A DNA stretch of 64,000 nucleotides from Pseudonocardia sp. C8 (GTDB lineage Bacteria > Actinomycetota > Actinomycetes > Mycobacteriales > Pseudonocardiaceae): NCBI RefSeq assembly GCF_014267175.1, contig NZ_JACMTR010000002.1:2381501-2445500 (forward strand), given 5' to 3'. Numbering within the stretch: position 1 is the first letter of the stretch; each line of letters starts with the position of its first letter. Made by a program: the position numbers and the translations under genes. Positions 20,453 through 29,632 of the stretch are shown piece by piece. The notes under the pieces are model-generated. The model saw only the letters and a program-made list of their open reading frames with translations. It was not told the origin of the DNA and ran no database searches.

Positions 20453-20580
20453 GGAGCCACCTTTCACGACGGTGTCGCGGACGGCCCGGCGCGGTCCGCG
20501 CCGGGGCGTCCAGTCTGACGGAGGGGTGGGGGTCGACGACCACCACGGGCCGTGTCCGGATCGACGGCCGGTGAGAGCGA

Positions 20581-20632
20581 TTCTAACAGTCACTCGAGAG
20601 TCCTTGCGCAAATTTCGAGCGACTGCTAGAAA
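20581..20632. promoter_or_regulatory. Pair of predicted TetR operators between TetR and nitronate monooxygenase genes
   Basis: Site A, TTCTAACAGTCACTCGAGA (20581-20599), and site B, TTTCGAGCGACTGCTAGAAA (20613-20632), are inverted relative to each other and agree at 16 of 19 positions. Site B matches the reverse complement of 37721-37740 at 18 of 20. Each site is itself a rough palindrome (TCGAGC/GCTAGA), as expected for a TetR dimer. They lie in the 366-bp interval between TetR (start 20452) and the nitronate monooxygenase gene (start 20819), where they could cover both promoters. Confidence 0.7.
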
Positions 20633-20647
20633 ATAGGTCATCAGCGG

Positions 20648-20675
20648 CGGGTGGTGCAGTCCGGTGCACCACCCG
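20648..20675. promoter_or_regulatory. Perfect 11-bp inverted repeat in the nitronate monooxygenase leader
   Basis: CGGGTGGTGCA (20648-20658) and TGCACCACCCG (20665-20675) are perfect complements around the 6-base loop GTCCGG. The element starts 16 bases after the TetR site B and about 145 bases before the GTG of the next gene. It could be an RNA hairpin in the 5' leader or a second operator. There is no poly-T after it in either direction. Confidence 0.5.
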
Positions 20676-20818
20676 GCCCGGTCGGAGCGGCGTGCCCGCC
20701 CGCCAGAGATACATCATGCACGATCGAACCCGGTTGCGGATGTCCAGGCGGAGAGCGCCGGACGCCGACAGCTCGTCCGGCCCGGAGCGGTCCGGACCCG
20801 TCCGAAGGGAAGTGCGCC

Positions 20819-21904
20819 GTGGCGCCCCAGCTCCGAACGCCCCTCTGTGACCTGCTCGGGATCGAGGTTCCGATCATGCAGGCGGGGATGGGCGGTGTCG
20901 CCTACGGCCGGCTGGCCGCGGCCGTCTCGAACGCGGGTGGACTCGGCTCGATCGGTGGGATCGACATCCCGCTGGAGGAGGTCGACGCCGAGATCCGGCT
21001 GTTCCGGTCGCTCAGCGACGGCCCGCTCTGCGTGGATCTCGGGTTCCCGGCCAACGCCCCGCAGGGGCTCGACGACGTCGAGGTCCCGCCGCTACCGGGT
21101 CCGCTGCGACAGCTCAAGCGCGAGCTCGACGAGCACGGCGTCGAGCTCGCCCCGACCCACGACCAGGCCATCAGCCTGGCCGACAACAAACGCAAGCTCG
21201 AGATCTCGCTCGACCACGGGGTCGAGGTGATCGCCTGCGGGCTCGGCACCCCGCGCTGGGTGGTCGACCTGTGCCACGAGCGGGGCGCGAAGGTGATGAG
21301 CATCGTCGGGCAGGCCAAGCACGCCCGCAGCGCCATCCGGAACGGCACCGACGTCGTCATCGTCCAGGGCACCGAGGGTGGCGGGCACAGCGGTGACGTC
21401 GGGCTGATCACGCTGCTTGCCGAGGTGCTGGAGTTCGCGACCGTACCGGTGGTGGCGGCCGGTGGGCTGGTGAAGGGCGATCAGATCGCGGCCTGCCTCA
21501 CGATGGGCGCCCAGGGCGCCTGGGTCGGCACCCGGTTCCTGGCCAGCACCGAGGCCGGCTCGGAAGACGTCTTCAAGGAGGCCGTCGTCGACGCGGAGTA
21601 CGACTCGACGCTCCGGTCGTTGCTGTTCGACGGCCTGTACGTCCGGATGCTGCGCAACCGGTTCACTGAGGTCTGGGAAGGCCACGAGGACGAGCTCAGC
21701 CCCTACCCCGTCCAGCGGGTACTCACGATGCCGTTCAAGTACGCCGCGATGAAGGCGAACCTCAAGTCGCACATGAGCCTGCCCTCCGGGGCGGGCGCCG
21801 GGATGATCATCGACATCCCGGGGGCCGCCGAGATCCTCGAGCGCCTGGTCACGGAGACCGTGGAGGCGCTCCGGTCGGTCGGCAAGACGGTCCAGTTCGG
21901 TTGA
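20819..21904 (+). CDS. Nitronate monooxygenase family flavoprotein (2-nitropropane dioxygenase-like)
   Basis: 361 residues from GTG 20819, with GAAGGGAAG upstream. It is an FMN-binding TIM barrel: VPIMQAGMGGVAYGRLAAAV at the N-terminus, the candidate catalytic His in GTEGGGHSG, and phosphate-binding AAGGLVKGDQIAACL and GAQGAWVGTRFLAS. Known members oxidise nitronates, but many in acyl-CoA clusters have unknown roles. It is the first gene of the plus-strand operon and is followed by an alpha-methylacyl-CoA racemase 29 bases later. A true nitroalkane substrate is not shown by anything else here. Confidence 0.88.
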   Translation: MAPQLRTPLCDLLGIEVPIMQAGMGGVAYGRLAAAVSNAGGLGSIGGIDIPLEEVDAEIRLFRSLSDGPLCVDLGFPANAPQGLDDVEVPPLPGPLRQLKRELDEHGVELAPTHDQAISLADNKRKLEISLDHGVEVIACGLGTPRWVVDLCHERGAKVMSIVGQAKHARSAIRNGTDVVIVQGTEGGGHSGDVGLITLLAEVLEFATVPVVAAGGLVKGDQIAACLTMGAQGAWVGTRFLASTEAGSEDVFKEAVVDAEYDSTLRSLLFDGLYVRMLRNRFTEVWEGHEDELSPYPVQRVLTMPFKYAAMKANLKSHMSLPSGAGAGMIIDIPGAAEILERLVTETVEALRSVGKTVQFG

Positions 21905-21933
21905 GCCGGACGCATCGGAGGGGAGAGACGACG

Positions 21934-23094
21934 ATGGGGCCGCTCGAAGGTGTGCGGGTCGTGGAGCTCGGGTCGATCGGCCCCGGCCCGTGGTGCGCCA
22001 TGATGCTCAGCGACATGGGCGCGGAGGTGATCCGTGTCGATCGTCCTGCCGACGTCGACGGCGGAGCCGGCCGGCCCTACGACTTCGTCCATCGCCGGGG
22101 GCGCCGCTCGATCGGGGTCGACCTGAAGCATCCGGGCGGCGCCGAGGTCGTGCTGCGGCTGGTCGAGCGCGCGGACGTGCTGATCGAGGGCAACCGCCCA
22201 GGAGTGGCCGAGCGGCTCGGTGTCGGGCCCGACGCCTGCCTGGAACGCAATCCTCGCCTCGTCTACGGCCGGATGACCGGCTGGGGCCAGGACGGGCCGC
22301 TGGCCCAGGTTCCCGGGCACGACATCAACTACCTGGCGCTGTCCGGGCTGCTGCACGCGATCGGGCCGGCCGACCGTCCGGTGCCACCGTTGAACCTGGT
22401 CGGCGACTACGGCGGTGGTGGGATGCTGCTGGCGTTCGGCGTCGTCTGTGCGGTGCTGGAGGCGGCCCGGTCCGGGCAGGGGCAGGTGGTCGACGCCGCG
22501 ATGGTCGACGGTGCCTCGTTGCTCGGGTCGATGTTCCACGGCCTGGCGCAGGTCGGCGGCTGGCACGATCGCCGGGAGGCGAACCGCCTCGACGGCGGGG
22601 CACCGTTCTACGGAACCTACGAGACCGCCGACGGCCGCTGGCTCGCCGTCGCGGCGAACGAGCCGCAGTTCTACGCGGTCTTCGTCGAGGCGCTCGGGCT
22701 GTCGCTCGACGCACTGCCGCCGCAGATGGACGAGACCTCGTGGCCGGGGACCCGGGAGCGGTTCGCCCGGATCCTCCGTGGCCGGACCCGTGACGAGTGG
22801 GTCGAGCACTTCCGCGGTCGCGAGACGTGCGTGTCACCCGTCCTCACGCTGTCCGAGGCGCTGCACCACGAGCACAACGTCGACCGCGCCGCGTTCGTCC
22901 CGGTCGACGGCGTGCTGCAGGCCGCCCCCGCGCCGCGGTTCGGACGGACCCCGGGCGCCGTCGCCGGTGGGGCGGCGCGACCGGGCGAGCACACCGACGC
23001 CGTGCTCGCCGACTGGGGCTTCGTCCCCACCGAGATCGACCGACTCGGCCGGGCGGGAGCGGTCGTCCGGCTCGAGAACGCAGCCACCGGCTGA
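21934..23094 (+). CDS. Alpha-methylacyl-CoA racemase (family III CoA-transferase fold)
   Basis: 386 residues from ATG 21934, preceded by GGAGGGGAG. It starts MGPLEGVRVVELGSIGPGPW. The segment GHDINYLALSG carries the Asp of the racemase subgroup and is, by recall, nearly identical to AMACR/Mcr; true CoA-transferases in this fold differ there. It epimerises 2-methylacyl-CoA thioesters so that branched chains can enter beta-oxidation. Its presence suggests a branched-chain or isoprenoid-like intermediate. It sits second in the operon after the nitronate monooxygenase gene. Confidence 0.9.
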   Translation: MGPLEGVRVVELGSIGPGPWCAMMLSDMGAEVIRVDRPADVDGGAGRPYDFVHRRGRRSIGVDLKHPGGAEVVLRLVERADVLIEGNRPGVAERLGVGPDACLERNPRLVYGRMTGWGQDGPLAQVPGHDINYLALSGLLHAIGPADRPVPPLNLVGDYGGGGMLLAFGVVCAVLEAARSGQGQVVDAAMVDGASLLGSMFHGLAQVGGWHDRREANRLDGGAPFYGTYETADGRWLAVAANEPQFYAVFVEALGLSLDALPPQMDETSWPGTRERFARILRGRTRDEWVEHFRGRETCVSPVLTLSEALHHEHNVDRAAFVPVDGVLQAAPAPRFGRTPGAVAGGAARPGEHTDAVLADWGFVPTEIDRLGRAGAVVRLENAATG

Positions 23095-23128
23095 ACCGAC
23101 GCACGAAGCGAAGCGTGAGGAGACCGCG

Positions 23129-24637
23129 ATGGCGCGGGACAGGCACACGACGACCACGGTCGACCAGCCCGGATCGTCCGGCACCACCGAGGCGCGCGAG
23201 TTGCGGGTCCCACACTCGGACGACGTGTTCGTCGGGGGCAGGTGGAGGGCCTCGTCCGGGGGCCGTCACACCACCGTCGTCTCACCGGCGACCGGGGAGG
23301 CCGTCGCGGACGTCCTGGCGCCGACGCCCGAGGACGCCACCGCCGCGGTGGACGCCGCCGTGGCGGCCGCGAACGGACCGTGGCCCACGACGGCGGTCGA
23401 GGACCGGGTGGCGGTGTGCCGCCGCTTCACCGGGCTCCTCGAGGAACGGCTCGACGAGATCGGGCGGACCTGGGCCCTGGAGTCCGGCATCCCGGTCCGC
23501 TGGGGGCGCACCCTGCACCGGTTCGCGGCCAGGGTGGCCTGGCGCACGGCCCTGGACGCCGCGCCGGCAGCCCTGGCCGCCGAGTGCCGATCGACCCCGG
23601 TCGGCGAGGTCGTGATCGAACGAGTCCCGGTCGGGCCGGTGCTGGCGGTCATGCCCTACAACGGGCCGTTGGCCACCCTCGGCAGCAAGGTCGTCCCGGC
23701 ACTCCTGGCGGGGGCCCCCGTCGTGGTCAAGGCCGCGCCGGAGTCCGCACTGACGATGCGCGTGGTCGCCGAGTGCGCCGAGGCCGCCGGTTTCCCGGAC
23801 GGCGTGCTGAGCATCCTCGCCGCGGACGTCGACGTCTCGCGGCACCTGGTACGGGACCCGCGCATCGAGCTGATCTCCTTCACCGGCGGACCCCGCACGG
23901 CGGCGGAGATCCTGCGGGAGACCGCCGACCGGTTGCCCCGCACGGTCTTCGAGCTCGGCGGCAAGTCGCCCGCGGTGCTGCTCGACGACGTGGACCTCGA
24001 GCGGGTCCTCCGCCCGCTGGTGGCCGGATCGATGAGCGGGTCCGGGCAGGTCTGCGCGACGCTGTCCCGGATCGTGGTGCCGGCACACCGGCACGACGAG
24101 ATCGTCCACGCCCTCGCTGCGGCCTACCGCGGTCTGCGGATCGGAGACCCGTCGGACCCCGCCACGGAGCACGGCCCGCTGGTGAACCGGGCCGCGCTGG
24201 AGCGGGCGGCCGGGTTCGTGGACGCCGCGCGCGCCCGCGGCGCGCGGGTGGTGACGGGCGGTCGCCGCCCGGCGGGTTTCGACGCCGGCTGGTACTACGA
24301 GCCGACCCTGATCACCGGGGTCGGTGAGGACGACCCGCTGGTGCAGGACGAGGTCTTCGGGCCGGTCATCGTCGTCCAGCCGCACGCGGGTGTCGACGAC
24401 GCGGTGCGGATCGCGAACGGCACCGCGTACGGCCTGGCCGCGAGCGTGTTCGGCACGGATACCGACCGCGCCCGTGCGGTGGCCCGCCGCGTCCGCGCCG
24501 GCTCGGTCGCGGTCAACACCTTCGGTCCGACGATGTCGGCGCCCTTCGGCGGGGTGAAGCGTTCGGGTTGGGGCCGCGAGTGCGGTCCGGAAGGCATCCG
24601 GGAGTTCACCGAGGTCAAGCAGGTTCAGCTGGGCTGA
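23129..24637 (+). CDS. Aldehyde dehydrogenase family protein
   Basis: 502 residues, ATG 23129 with GAGGAG upstream. It has the catalytic Glu in FELGGKSPAVL, the Cys in GSGQVCATLSR and the C-terminal PFGGVKRSGWG. The N-terminal ~27 residues (Thr/Ser-rich) extend beyond the usual fold. It oxidises an aldehyde made in this pathway to an acid, which the ligase two genes downstream could activate. It is 34 bases after the racemase gene and 48 before the SDR gene, in a clear operon. Confidence 0.92.
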   Translation: MARDRHTTTTVDQPGSSGTTEARELRVPHSDDVFVGGRWRASSGGRHTTVVSPATGEAVADVLAPTPEDATAAVDAAVAAANGPWPTTAVEDRVAVCRRFTGLLEERLDEIGRTWALESGIPVRWGRTLHRFAARVAWRTALDAAPAALAAECRSTPVGEVVIERVPVGPVLAVMPYNGPLATLGSKVVPALLAGAPVVVKAAPESALTMRVVAECAEAAGFPDGVLSILAADVDVSRHLVRDPRIELISFTGGPRTAAEILRETADRLPRTVFELGGKSPAVLLDDVDLERVLRPLVAGSMSGSGQVCATLSRIVVPAHRHDEIVHALAAAYRGLRIGDPSDPATEHGPLVNRAALERAAGFVDAARARGARVVTGGRRPAGFDAGWYYEPTLITGVGEDDPLVQDEVFGPVIVVQPHAGVDDAVRIANGTAYGLAASVFGTDTDRARAVARRVRAGSVAVNTFGPTMSAPFGGVKRSGWGRECGPEGIREFTEVKQVQLG

Positions 24638-24685
24638 GCAGGCCCACCACCACATACGACGGACGACCGCAGGAGGACGACGAGC

Positions 24686-25561
24686 ATGGCCGTACAGACC
24701 GCACTGGTGACCGGCGGGGCGAGCGGCATGGGCCGGGCGACCGTCGCCCGGCTCCTCGACCGCGGTTTCGACGTGGTGATCGCCGACCTGAACGAGGAGG
24801 TCGCGGACACGGCGCTCACCGAGCTCGCGCAGGACGGGGCGGGCGAGCGCGTGTCGTTCGTCCGCACCGACGTCAGCAGCGAGCCCGACTTCGAGGCCGC
24901 GATCGCGCGGGCCGTGGAGCGGCACGGGACGCTCGACGTCCTGGTCAACGCGGCCGGTGTCGGTGGGGCGTTCGGTCCGTTGACCGACATCGAGGTCGAG
25001 GACTGGGACTACACGTTCGACGTCCTGCTCCGGAGCGTGTTCATCGGGCTCAAGCATGCCGGGCGGGTCATGCGGGCGCAGGGCACCGGTGGCGCCATAG
25101 TGAACTTCGGGTCGATCGGCGCCCAGGCGGCGGGTGTCGGCCTGCAGCCGTACTCGGTCGCGAAGGCCGGCGTCGAGCACCTGACCCGGATGGCGGCCTA
25201 CGAGTACGCGCCGGACAACATCCGGGTCAACGCGGTGTCGCCGGGCATCATCACGACGCCGCTGATCGGCCTCACCGAGGCCGACCTGCAGCCACTGCTC
25301 GGAACGGTGCAGCCGCTCCCGGTGGCCGGTGTTCCGGACCACGTCGCCGGCGTGGTGGCGTTCCTCGTCGGCGAGGACGCCCGCTTCATCACCGGCGAGG
25401 TCGTCACCGTCGACGGCGGGATCATGGCCGCCGGGCCGCAGCTGCGCGACCTCGTGAACAACAACCCCGCGCTGCGCGGCTACGTAGGCGTCAACCGGGG
25501 CAGTACCGGGGTCAAGGCGACCATCCACAAGAAGCTCGACGTGGCGGAGGGGTCCCGGTGA
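24686..25561 (+). CDS. SDR family oxidoreductase with C-terminal extension
   Basis: 291 residues. TGGASGMG binds the cofactor, NAAGVGG and YSVAKAG supply the catalytic set, and the Asp of IADLNEE favours NAD. After the usual SDR end (VTVDGGIMAAGPQ) there is a ~40-residue tail ending GYVGVNRGSTGVKATIHKKL. The SDR at 40712 has a related tail with GMNHGTTGRKPEVHG, and both share NNAGVGGAFGP-like and VEDWD segments, so they are paralogues. The stop overlaps the GTG of the ligase gene, so they are coupled. It likely oxidises an alcohol or hydroxyacyl intermediate. Confidence 0.9.
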   Translation: MAVQTALVTGGASGMGRATVARLLDRGFDVVIADLNEEVADTALTELAQDGAGERVSFVRTDVSSEPDFEAAIARAVERHGTLDVLVNAAGVGGAFGPLTDIEVEDWDYTFDVLLRSVFIGLKHAGRVMRAQGTGGAIVNFGSIGAQAAGVGLQPYSVAKAGVEHLTRMAAYEYAPDNIRVNAVSPGIITTPLIGLTEADLQPLLGTVQPLPVAGVPDHVAGVVAFLVGEDARFITGEVVTVDGGIMAAGPQLRDLVNNNPALRGYVGVNRGSTGVKATIHKKLDVAEGSR

Positions 25562-27306
25562 GCGCGTCGTCGATCGCCGAGCGCCGGGCCGATCTGGAGC
25601 GCGAGTTCGGGCCGTGGCGCCCGGTGACGACCGACGAGAACTTCGAGCGGGCCGCCGCCCGATTCGGGCCGCGCCCGTACCTCATCGCGGGGGACCGGAG
25701 CTTCACCTACGACGACGTCCTGGCGCGCACGCACCGGTACGCCGACGGCCTCGCCGCCCTCGGCGTCCGGCCGGGCGACCACGTGGCCGTGCTGATGGCG
25801 AACTACCCGGAGTACGCCCCGCTGAAGTTCGCGATCTCGCGGGCCGGGGCCGTGGCGATCCCGCTGAACTACCTGTACCGGACCCACGAGCTGGGCTACG
25901 TCCTGGAGCAGTCCTGCGTCCGCGTGCTGATCACCATGACCTCGTACCGGGACCTCGACTACCTCGCCATGCTCGACGAGCTCGCTCCCGGCTGGGAGGG
26001 TGAGGGCCCCACCGGTCTCGGCGAGCTGCAGCGTGTGATCACGTTCGCCCCGGACGGAAGGCAGGAGGGACGCGAGGGCGTCCTGGATCTCGACGGGCTG
26101 GAGTGCATCGGCCGGGAGAGCCCCGGTGCCACCACCGGCGGACTCCGCGGACCCGACGACGTCTCCGACATCATGTACACGTCGGGGACGACCGGCCAGC
26201 CGAAGGGCGTGCAGCTCACCCACGACGCTCTCCTGCGTCAGTCCTACGGGTCGGCCTACTGCCGCGCACTGCCCGACGGCAACCGCGTCGTCTACGCACT
26301 GCCCTGCTACCACATGTTCGCCTACGAGCAGGGCGTCACCGCGACGACGTTCGTCGGCGGGGCGATGCTGCCCCAGCCGCGGTTCGACCCGCGCGAGTAC
26401 CTGGAGGCGATCGAACACCACCGCGTCACCGACGTTCTCGCAGTACCGACCATGAGCGTCGCACTCGTCGAACACCCGGACCGGGAGCGGTTCGACCTGA
26501 GTCCGCTGACCCGGATGCTCTCGGCCGCCGCGGTGGCGCCGACCTGGCTGTGGGGCCGGATCCGGGACGATCTCGGAGTCACCGAGCTCACCACGGCCTA
26601 CGGCATGACCGAGGTCGGCGGTGCGACCGTCATGACCTCGCCGGACGACCCGCTGGAGGTGCCCGCGACCACGGTCGGCCGACCGAAGCCAGCCGGGGCC
26701 GCGGGACTGCCCGACCGGGACGGCCGGATCGTCGAGTACCGGCTGCTGGACCCGGTGACCGGCGAGGAGGTGGGCCCGGGCGAGGTCGGTGAACTGGTGT
26801 CCCGCGGGCCGACGACCATGGTCGGCTACTGGAACCGCCCGGACGCCACCGCCGAGGTGCTGCGCGGGGAGTGGATGCACTCCGGCGACCTCGGCCGGTT
26901 CACCCCGGACGGTTCCCTGGTCGTCACCGGTCGCTCCAAGGACCTGTTCAAGAGCGGCGGCGAGCTGGTCATGCCCAAGGAGGTCGAGGATCTCCTGACC
27001 GCCCAGCCCGGGGTCAGCCAGGCCTTCGTCGTCGGCGTGCCCGACGACCGCTGGGGCGAGGCCGGAGCCGCGTTCCTGGTCCCCGAGCCCGGTGCGACGC
27101 TCGACCCGGGGACCCTGCTCGAAATCTGCCGGGCGCACCTGGCCCGGTTCAAGGTGCCCCGGCACGTGTTCGTCGTCGACGGTGACCAGATCCCGCAGAC
27201 CCCCACCGGCAAGGTCCGCAAGTTCGAGCTCGTTCCGAAGGCCCAGGAACTGCTCGGCCCGGACGGAGCAGCGCAGGTACGCACCCTGCACACCGTCGAC
27301 CGCTGA
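25558..27306 (+). CDS. AMP-dependent acyl-CoA synthetase
   Basis: 582 residues, GTG start overlapping the SDR stop. Motifs: YTSGTTGQPKGVQLTH (phosphate loop), AYGMTEVGGA, HSGDLGRFTPDG, GRSKDLFKSGGELV and the C-terminal Lys in TPTGKVRKFEL. It forms an acyl-CoA from a free acid. It lies directly before the zinc-ribbon/HyuA/HyuB genes. In acetophenone degradation a ligase of this family activates the carboxylase product benzoylacetate; a similar carboxylase-then-ligase pairing is proposed here as inference. It is longer than the other two ligases of the window because of an insert around residues 145-185. Confidence 0.93.
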   Translation: MSASSIAERRADLEREFGPWRPVTTDENFERAAARFGPRPYLIAGDRSFTYDDVLARTHRYADGLAALGVRPGDHVAVLMANYPEYAPLKFAISRAGAVAIPLNYLYRTHELGYVLEQSCVRVLITMTSYRDLDYLAMLDELAPGWEGEGPTGLGELQRVITFAPDGRQEGREGVLDLDGLECIGRESPGATTGGLRGPDDVSDIMYTSGTTGQPKGVQLTHDALLRQSYGSAYCRALPDGNRVVYALPCYHMFAYEQGVTATTFVGGAMLPQPRFDPREYLEAIEHHRVTDVLAVPTMSVALVEHPDRERFDLSPLTRMLSAAAVAPTWLWGRIRDDLGVTELTTAYGMTEVGGATVMTSPDDPLEVPATTVGRPKPAGAAGLPDRDGRIVEYRLLDPVTGEEVGPGEVGELVSRGPTTMVGYWNRPDATAEVLRGEWMHSGDLGRFTPDGSLVVTGRSKDLFKSGGELVMPKEVEDLLTAQPGVSQAFVVGVPDDRWGEAGAAFLVPEPGATLDPGTLLEICRAHLARFKVPRHVFVVDGDQIPQTPTGKVRKFELVPKAQELLGPDGAAQVRTLHTVDR

Positions 27307-27332
27307 TCGCCGCAACTTCAAAGGAGAAGTCC

Positions 27333-27557
27333 ATGGCCATCGCCCATCCCCGTCCCACCGAGCCGACCGTGTCCGTGCACCGGGAACCCGTCGACGGCAC
27401 CTGCCGCCGCTGCAGCGCCGCCGAGCTGCAGGCCTACCCGGTGCTGACCGAGGGCGGCTGGTTCGACGTCGTGAAGTGCGCGAACTGCCTGCACGACGTG
27501 AGCCGGACGCCCGGGCCGCTGCTCGGGCCGATCGAACTGCTGGCCGACCGGATCTGA
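27333..27557 (+). CDS. Small zinc-ribbon protein, putative third subunit of a HyuA/HyuB carboxylase
   Basis: 74 residues, ATG with AAAGGAG directly upstream, codon bias like its neighbours. Cys pairs at C24-x2-C27 and C49-x2-C52 form a typical four-Cys zinc ribbon; the last 15 residues (PGPLLGPIELLADRI) are hydrophobic. It is not a family I can name with certainty. Acetone and acetophenone carboxylases have a small zinc-containing third subunit next to their two HyuA/HyuB-type subunits, so this may be a minimal version of that. An alternative is a rubredoxin-like or scaffold protein. The HyuA start is 11 bases downstream. Confidence 0.75.
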   Translation: MAIAHPRPTEPTVSVHREPVDGTCRRCSAAELQAYPVLTEGGWFDVVKCANCLHDVSRTPGPLLGPIELLADRI

Positions 27558-27568
27558 GGAGCAGACCA

Positions 27569-29632
27569 GTGGCAGACGAGAACGCCATGATCGGAGTCGA
27601 TGTCGGCGGCACCTTCACCGACATCGTGTCCATCACCGACGGACGGATCGAGACCGTGAAGGTCGCGACCGACGTCGTCGAGACGTACAAGGGGGTGCTG
27701 GCAGGAGCCGAGGAGGTCGGCGTCGCGGACGCCGCGGTGTTCAACCACGCCAGCACCCACGGCCTCAACGCGATCATCACGCGGCGGGTGCCGAAGGTCG
27801 CGTTCCTGACCACCGAGGGGCACCGGGACATGCTGGACATGGCCCGCGCCTGGCGCCCGCCGGAGGCCAACACCGATCCCCGCTGGCACCGCAGCTTCGG
27901 TGACGTCACCGCGCCGGTCGTGCCGCGCTACCTGCGCCGGGGCATCCGGGAGCGGATCGGCGCCGACGGCTCGACGGTCATCGAGCTCGACGAGGCCCAG
28001 GCTCGCAAGGAGCTGCGGGTCCTGGCCCGGTGCGCGGTCGACGGGGTCGCGATCTGCCTGATGAACTCCTACGTGGACGGCCGACACGAACGGCGGCTGC
28101 GCGAGCTGGTGGCCGAGGAGCTCGGCGACGTGGCGGTCTCGGTCTCCAGCGAGGTCTCGCCGCTGGCGCGCGAGTACCCGCGGGCCTCGACGACGGTCGT
28201 CGACGTGCTGATGAAGCGGATCTACGGGCCGTACACCCGGGAGCTGGCGTCCGGCCTTGAGGGGCTCGGGTTCACCGGTGACCTGAACTTCGCCGACTGC
28301 GCGGCCATGCTGGCGCCGGTCGACGTCGCGATGCAGCGGCCGTCGCGGATCGTGTTCTCCGGACCGGCCGCCGGCACGGTGGCGTGCGCGCACCTGGGAA
28401 CGCTGATCGACGAGCCGAACCTGCTCTGCGCCGACATCGGGGGCACCTCGACCGACATCAGCATCGTCACGGGGGGCAAGCCGTTCGTCAGCACGACGTT
28501 CGAGCTCGAGCACGACCTGATCGTGAACACGCTGTCGAACGAGATCGTCAGCGTCGGGGCCGGCGGCGGCAGCATCGTCAGCATCACCCCGACCGGTGAG
28601 GTGAAGGTCGGGCCGGAGAGCGCCGGCGCCGACCCCGGCCCGGCCTGCTACGGCCGCGGCGGCGAGGTGCCGACGACCACCGACACGTTCCTCATGCTGG
28701 GCGTGCTCGACCCCGACCGGTTCGCCGCCGGGCGGGCGCGGCTCGACGTCGACCTGGCACGGGCGGCGTTCGACAAGCTGGAGACGCAGACGAGCCTGAG
28801 CGAGCGGGTCCGGTTCGCCTACCGGATGGCGCTCAACAACGTCGCCGAGGGCATCGTCGACGTGCTCGTCAAGAACGGCGTCGACCCGCGCGACCACGCG
28901 CTGGTCGCCTACGGTGCGGCGGGCCCGATGATGCTCCCGGCCCTGCTCGAGCAGCTGCACGTCAAGAGCGTGATCGTCCCGCCGCACCCGGGCCTGTTCT
29001 CCGCGCTGGGGCTGGTGAGCGCCGACCAGGTGCACGCCGACAGCCGTACCTCCTACTCCGTCCTCACGCCGGACTCCGCCGGTGACATCGACGCGATCTA
29101 CGCCGAGATGGAGGAGTCGATGCGCCGCTCGCTCGGTGCCGACGCCGACCGGGTGACCTTCACGCGGACGTTCGACGGCCAGCTCATGGGGCAGGTCTGG
29201 GAGACGCCGTTCGTCGACGTGCCGGGCGGGACGATCACGCCGGAAGCCGTCCAGACGATGATCACGAACTTCCACGACGCCTACGAGCAGCGCTCGGGCA
29301 ACCGGTTCGAGGCCATGCCGGTGCAGGGCGTCACCTACCGGCTCACCGCCGTCGTGCCGACCGCCAAGGTCGACTACCCGCGTCCGGTGCAGCGGCCGGC
29401 GGACCAGCCGCTGCGCCCGTCCGGCTCGATCACGGTGCGGCACCTCGAGGACCACGATCTGCCCGCCGCCGAGTACGAGCGCGACGCCCTGATGCTCGGT
29501 GACGTCATCGAGGGCCCGGCCGTCGTCCGGGAAGCCATGTCGACCACGTTCGTCCCGCCGGGTCTGGTCGCGCGGGTCGGCACGGTCGGCGAACTCGTCA
29601 TCACCCGCGCCGCCGAAGGAGCCGACGCATGA
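27569..29632 (+). CDS. Hydantoinase/oxoprolinase family subunit A (HyuA; ketone-carboxylase beta-like)
   Basis: 687 residues from GTG 27569 with GAGGAG upstream. Two ASKHA ATP-binding motifs are clear: MIGVDVGGTFTDIVSI near the N-terminus and ADIGGTSTDISIV in the middle. VSVGAGGGSI and AGADPGPACYGRGG are also typical. Family members cleave 5-oxoproline or hydantoins, or phosphorylate and carboxylate ketones (acetone and acetophenone carboxylases), always with ATP. It overlaps the HyuB start (ATGA), so a complex is expected. The neighbouring ligase, zinc protein and ketone-type enzymes favour a carboxylase, but hydantoin or lactam hydrolysis is not excluded. Confidence 0.92.
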   Translation: MADENAMIGVDVGGTFTDIVSITDGRIETVKVATDVVETYKGVLAGAEEVGVADAAVFNHASTHGLNAIITRRVPKVAFLTTEGHRDMLDMARAWRPPEANTDPRWHRSFGDVTAPVVPRYLRRGIRERIGADGSTVIELDEAQARKELRVLARCAVDGVAICLMNSYVDGRHERRLRELVAEELGDVAVSVSSEVSPLAREYPRASTTVVDVLMKRIYGPYTRELASGLEGLGFTGDLNFADCAAMLAPVDVAMQRPSRIVFSGPAAGTVACAHLGTLIDEPNLLCADIGGTSTDISIVTGGKPFVSTTFELEHDLIVNTLSNEIVSVGAGGGSIVSITPTGEVKVGPESAGADPGPACYGRGGEVPTTTDTFLMLGVLDPDRFAAGRARLDVDLARAAFDKLETQTSLSERVRFAYRMALNNVAEGIVDVLVKNGVDPRDHALVAYGAAGPMMLPALLEQLHVKSVIVPPHPGLFSALGLVSADQVHADSRTSYSVLTPDSAGDIDAIYAEMEESMRRSLGADADRVTFTRTFDGQLMGQVWETPFVDVPGGTITPEAVQTMITNFHDAYEQRSGNRFEAMPVQGVTYRLTAVVPTAKVDYPRPVQRPADQPLRPSGSITVRHLEDHDLPAAEYERDALMLGDVIEGPAVVREAMSTTFVPPGLVARVGTVGELVITRAAEGADA

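Noticed and set aside
21934..23094. Formyl- or succinyl-CoA transferase
   Set aside because: The GHDINYLALSG segment is characteristic of alpha-methylacyl-CoA racemase within this fold.
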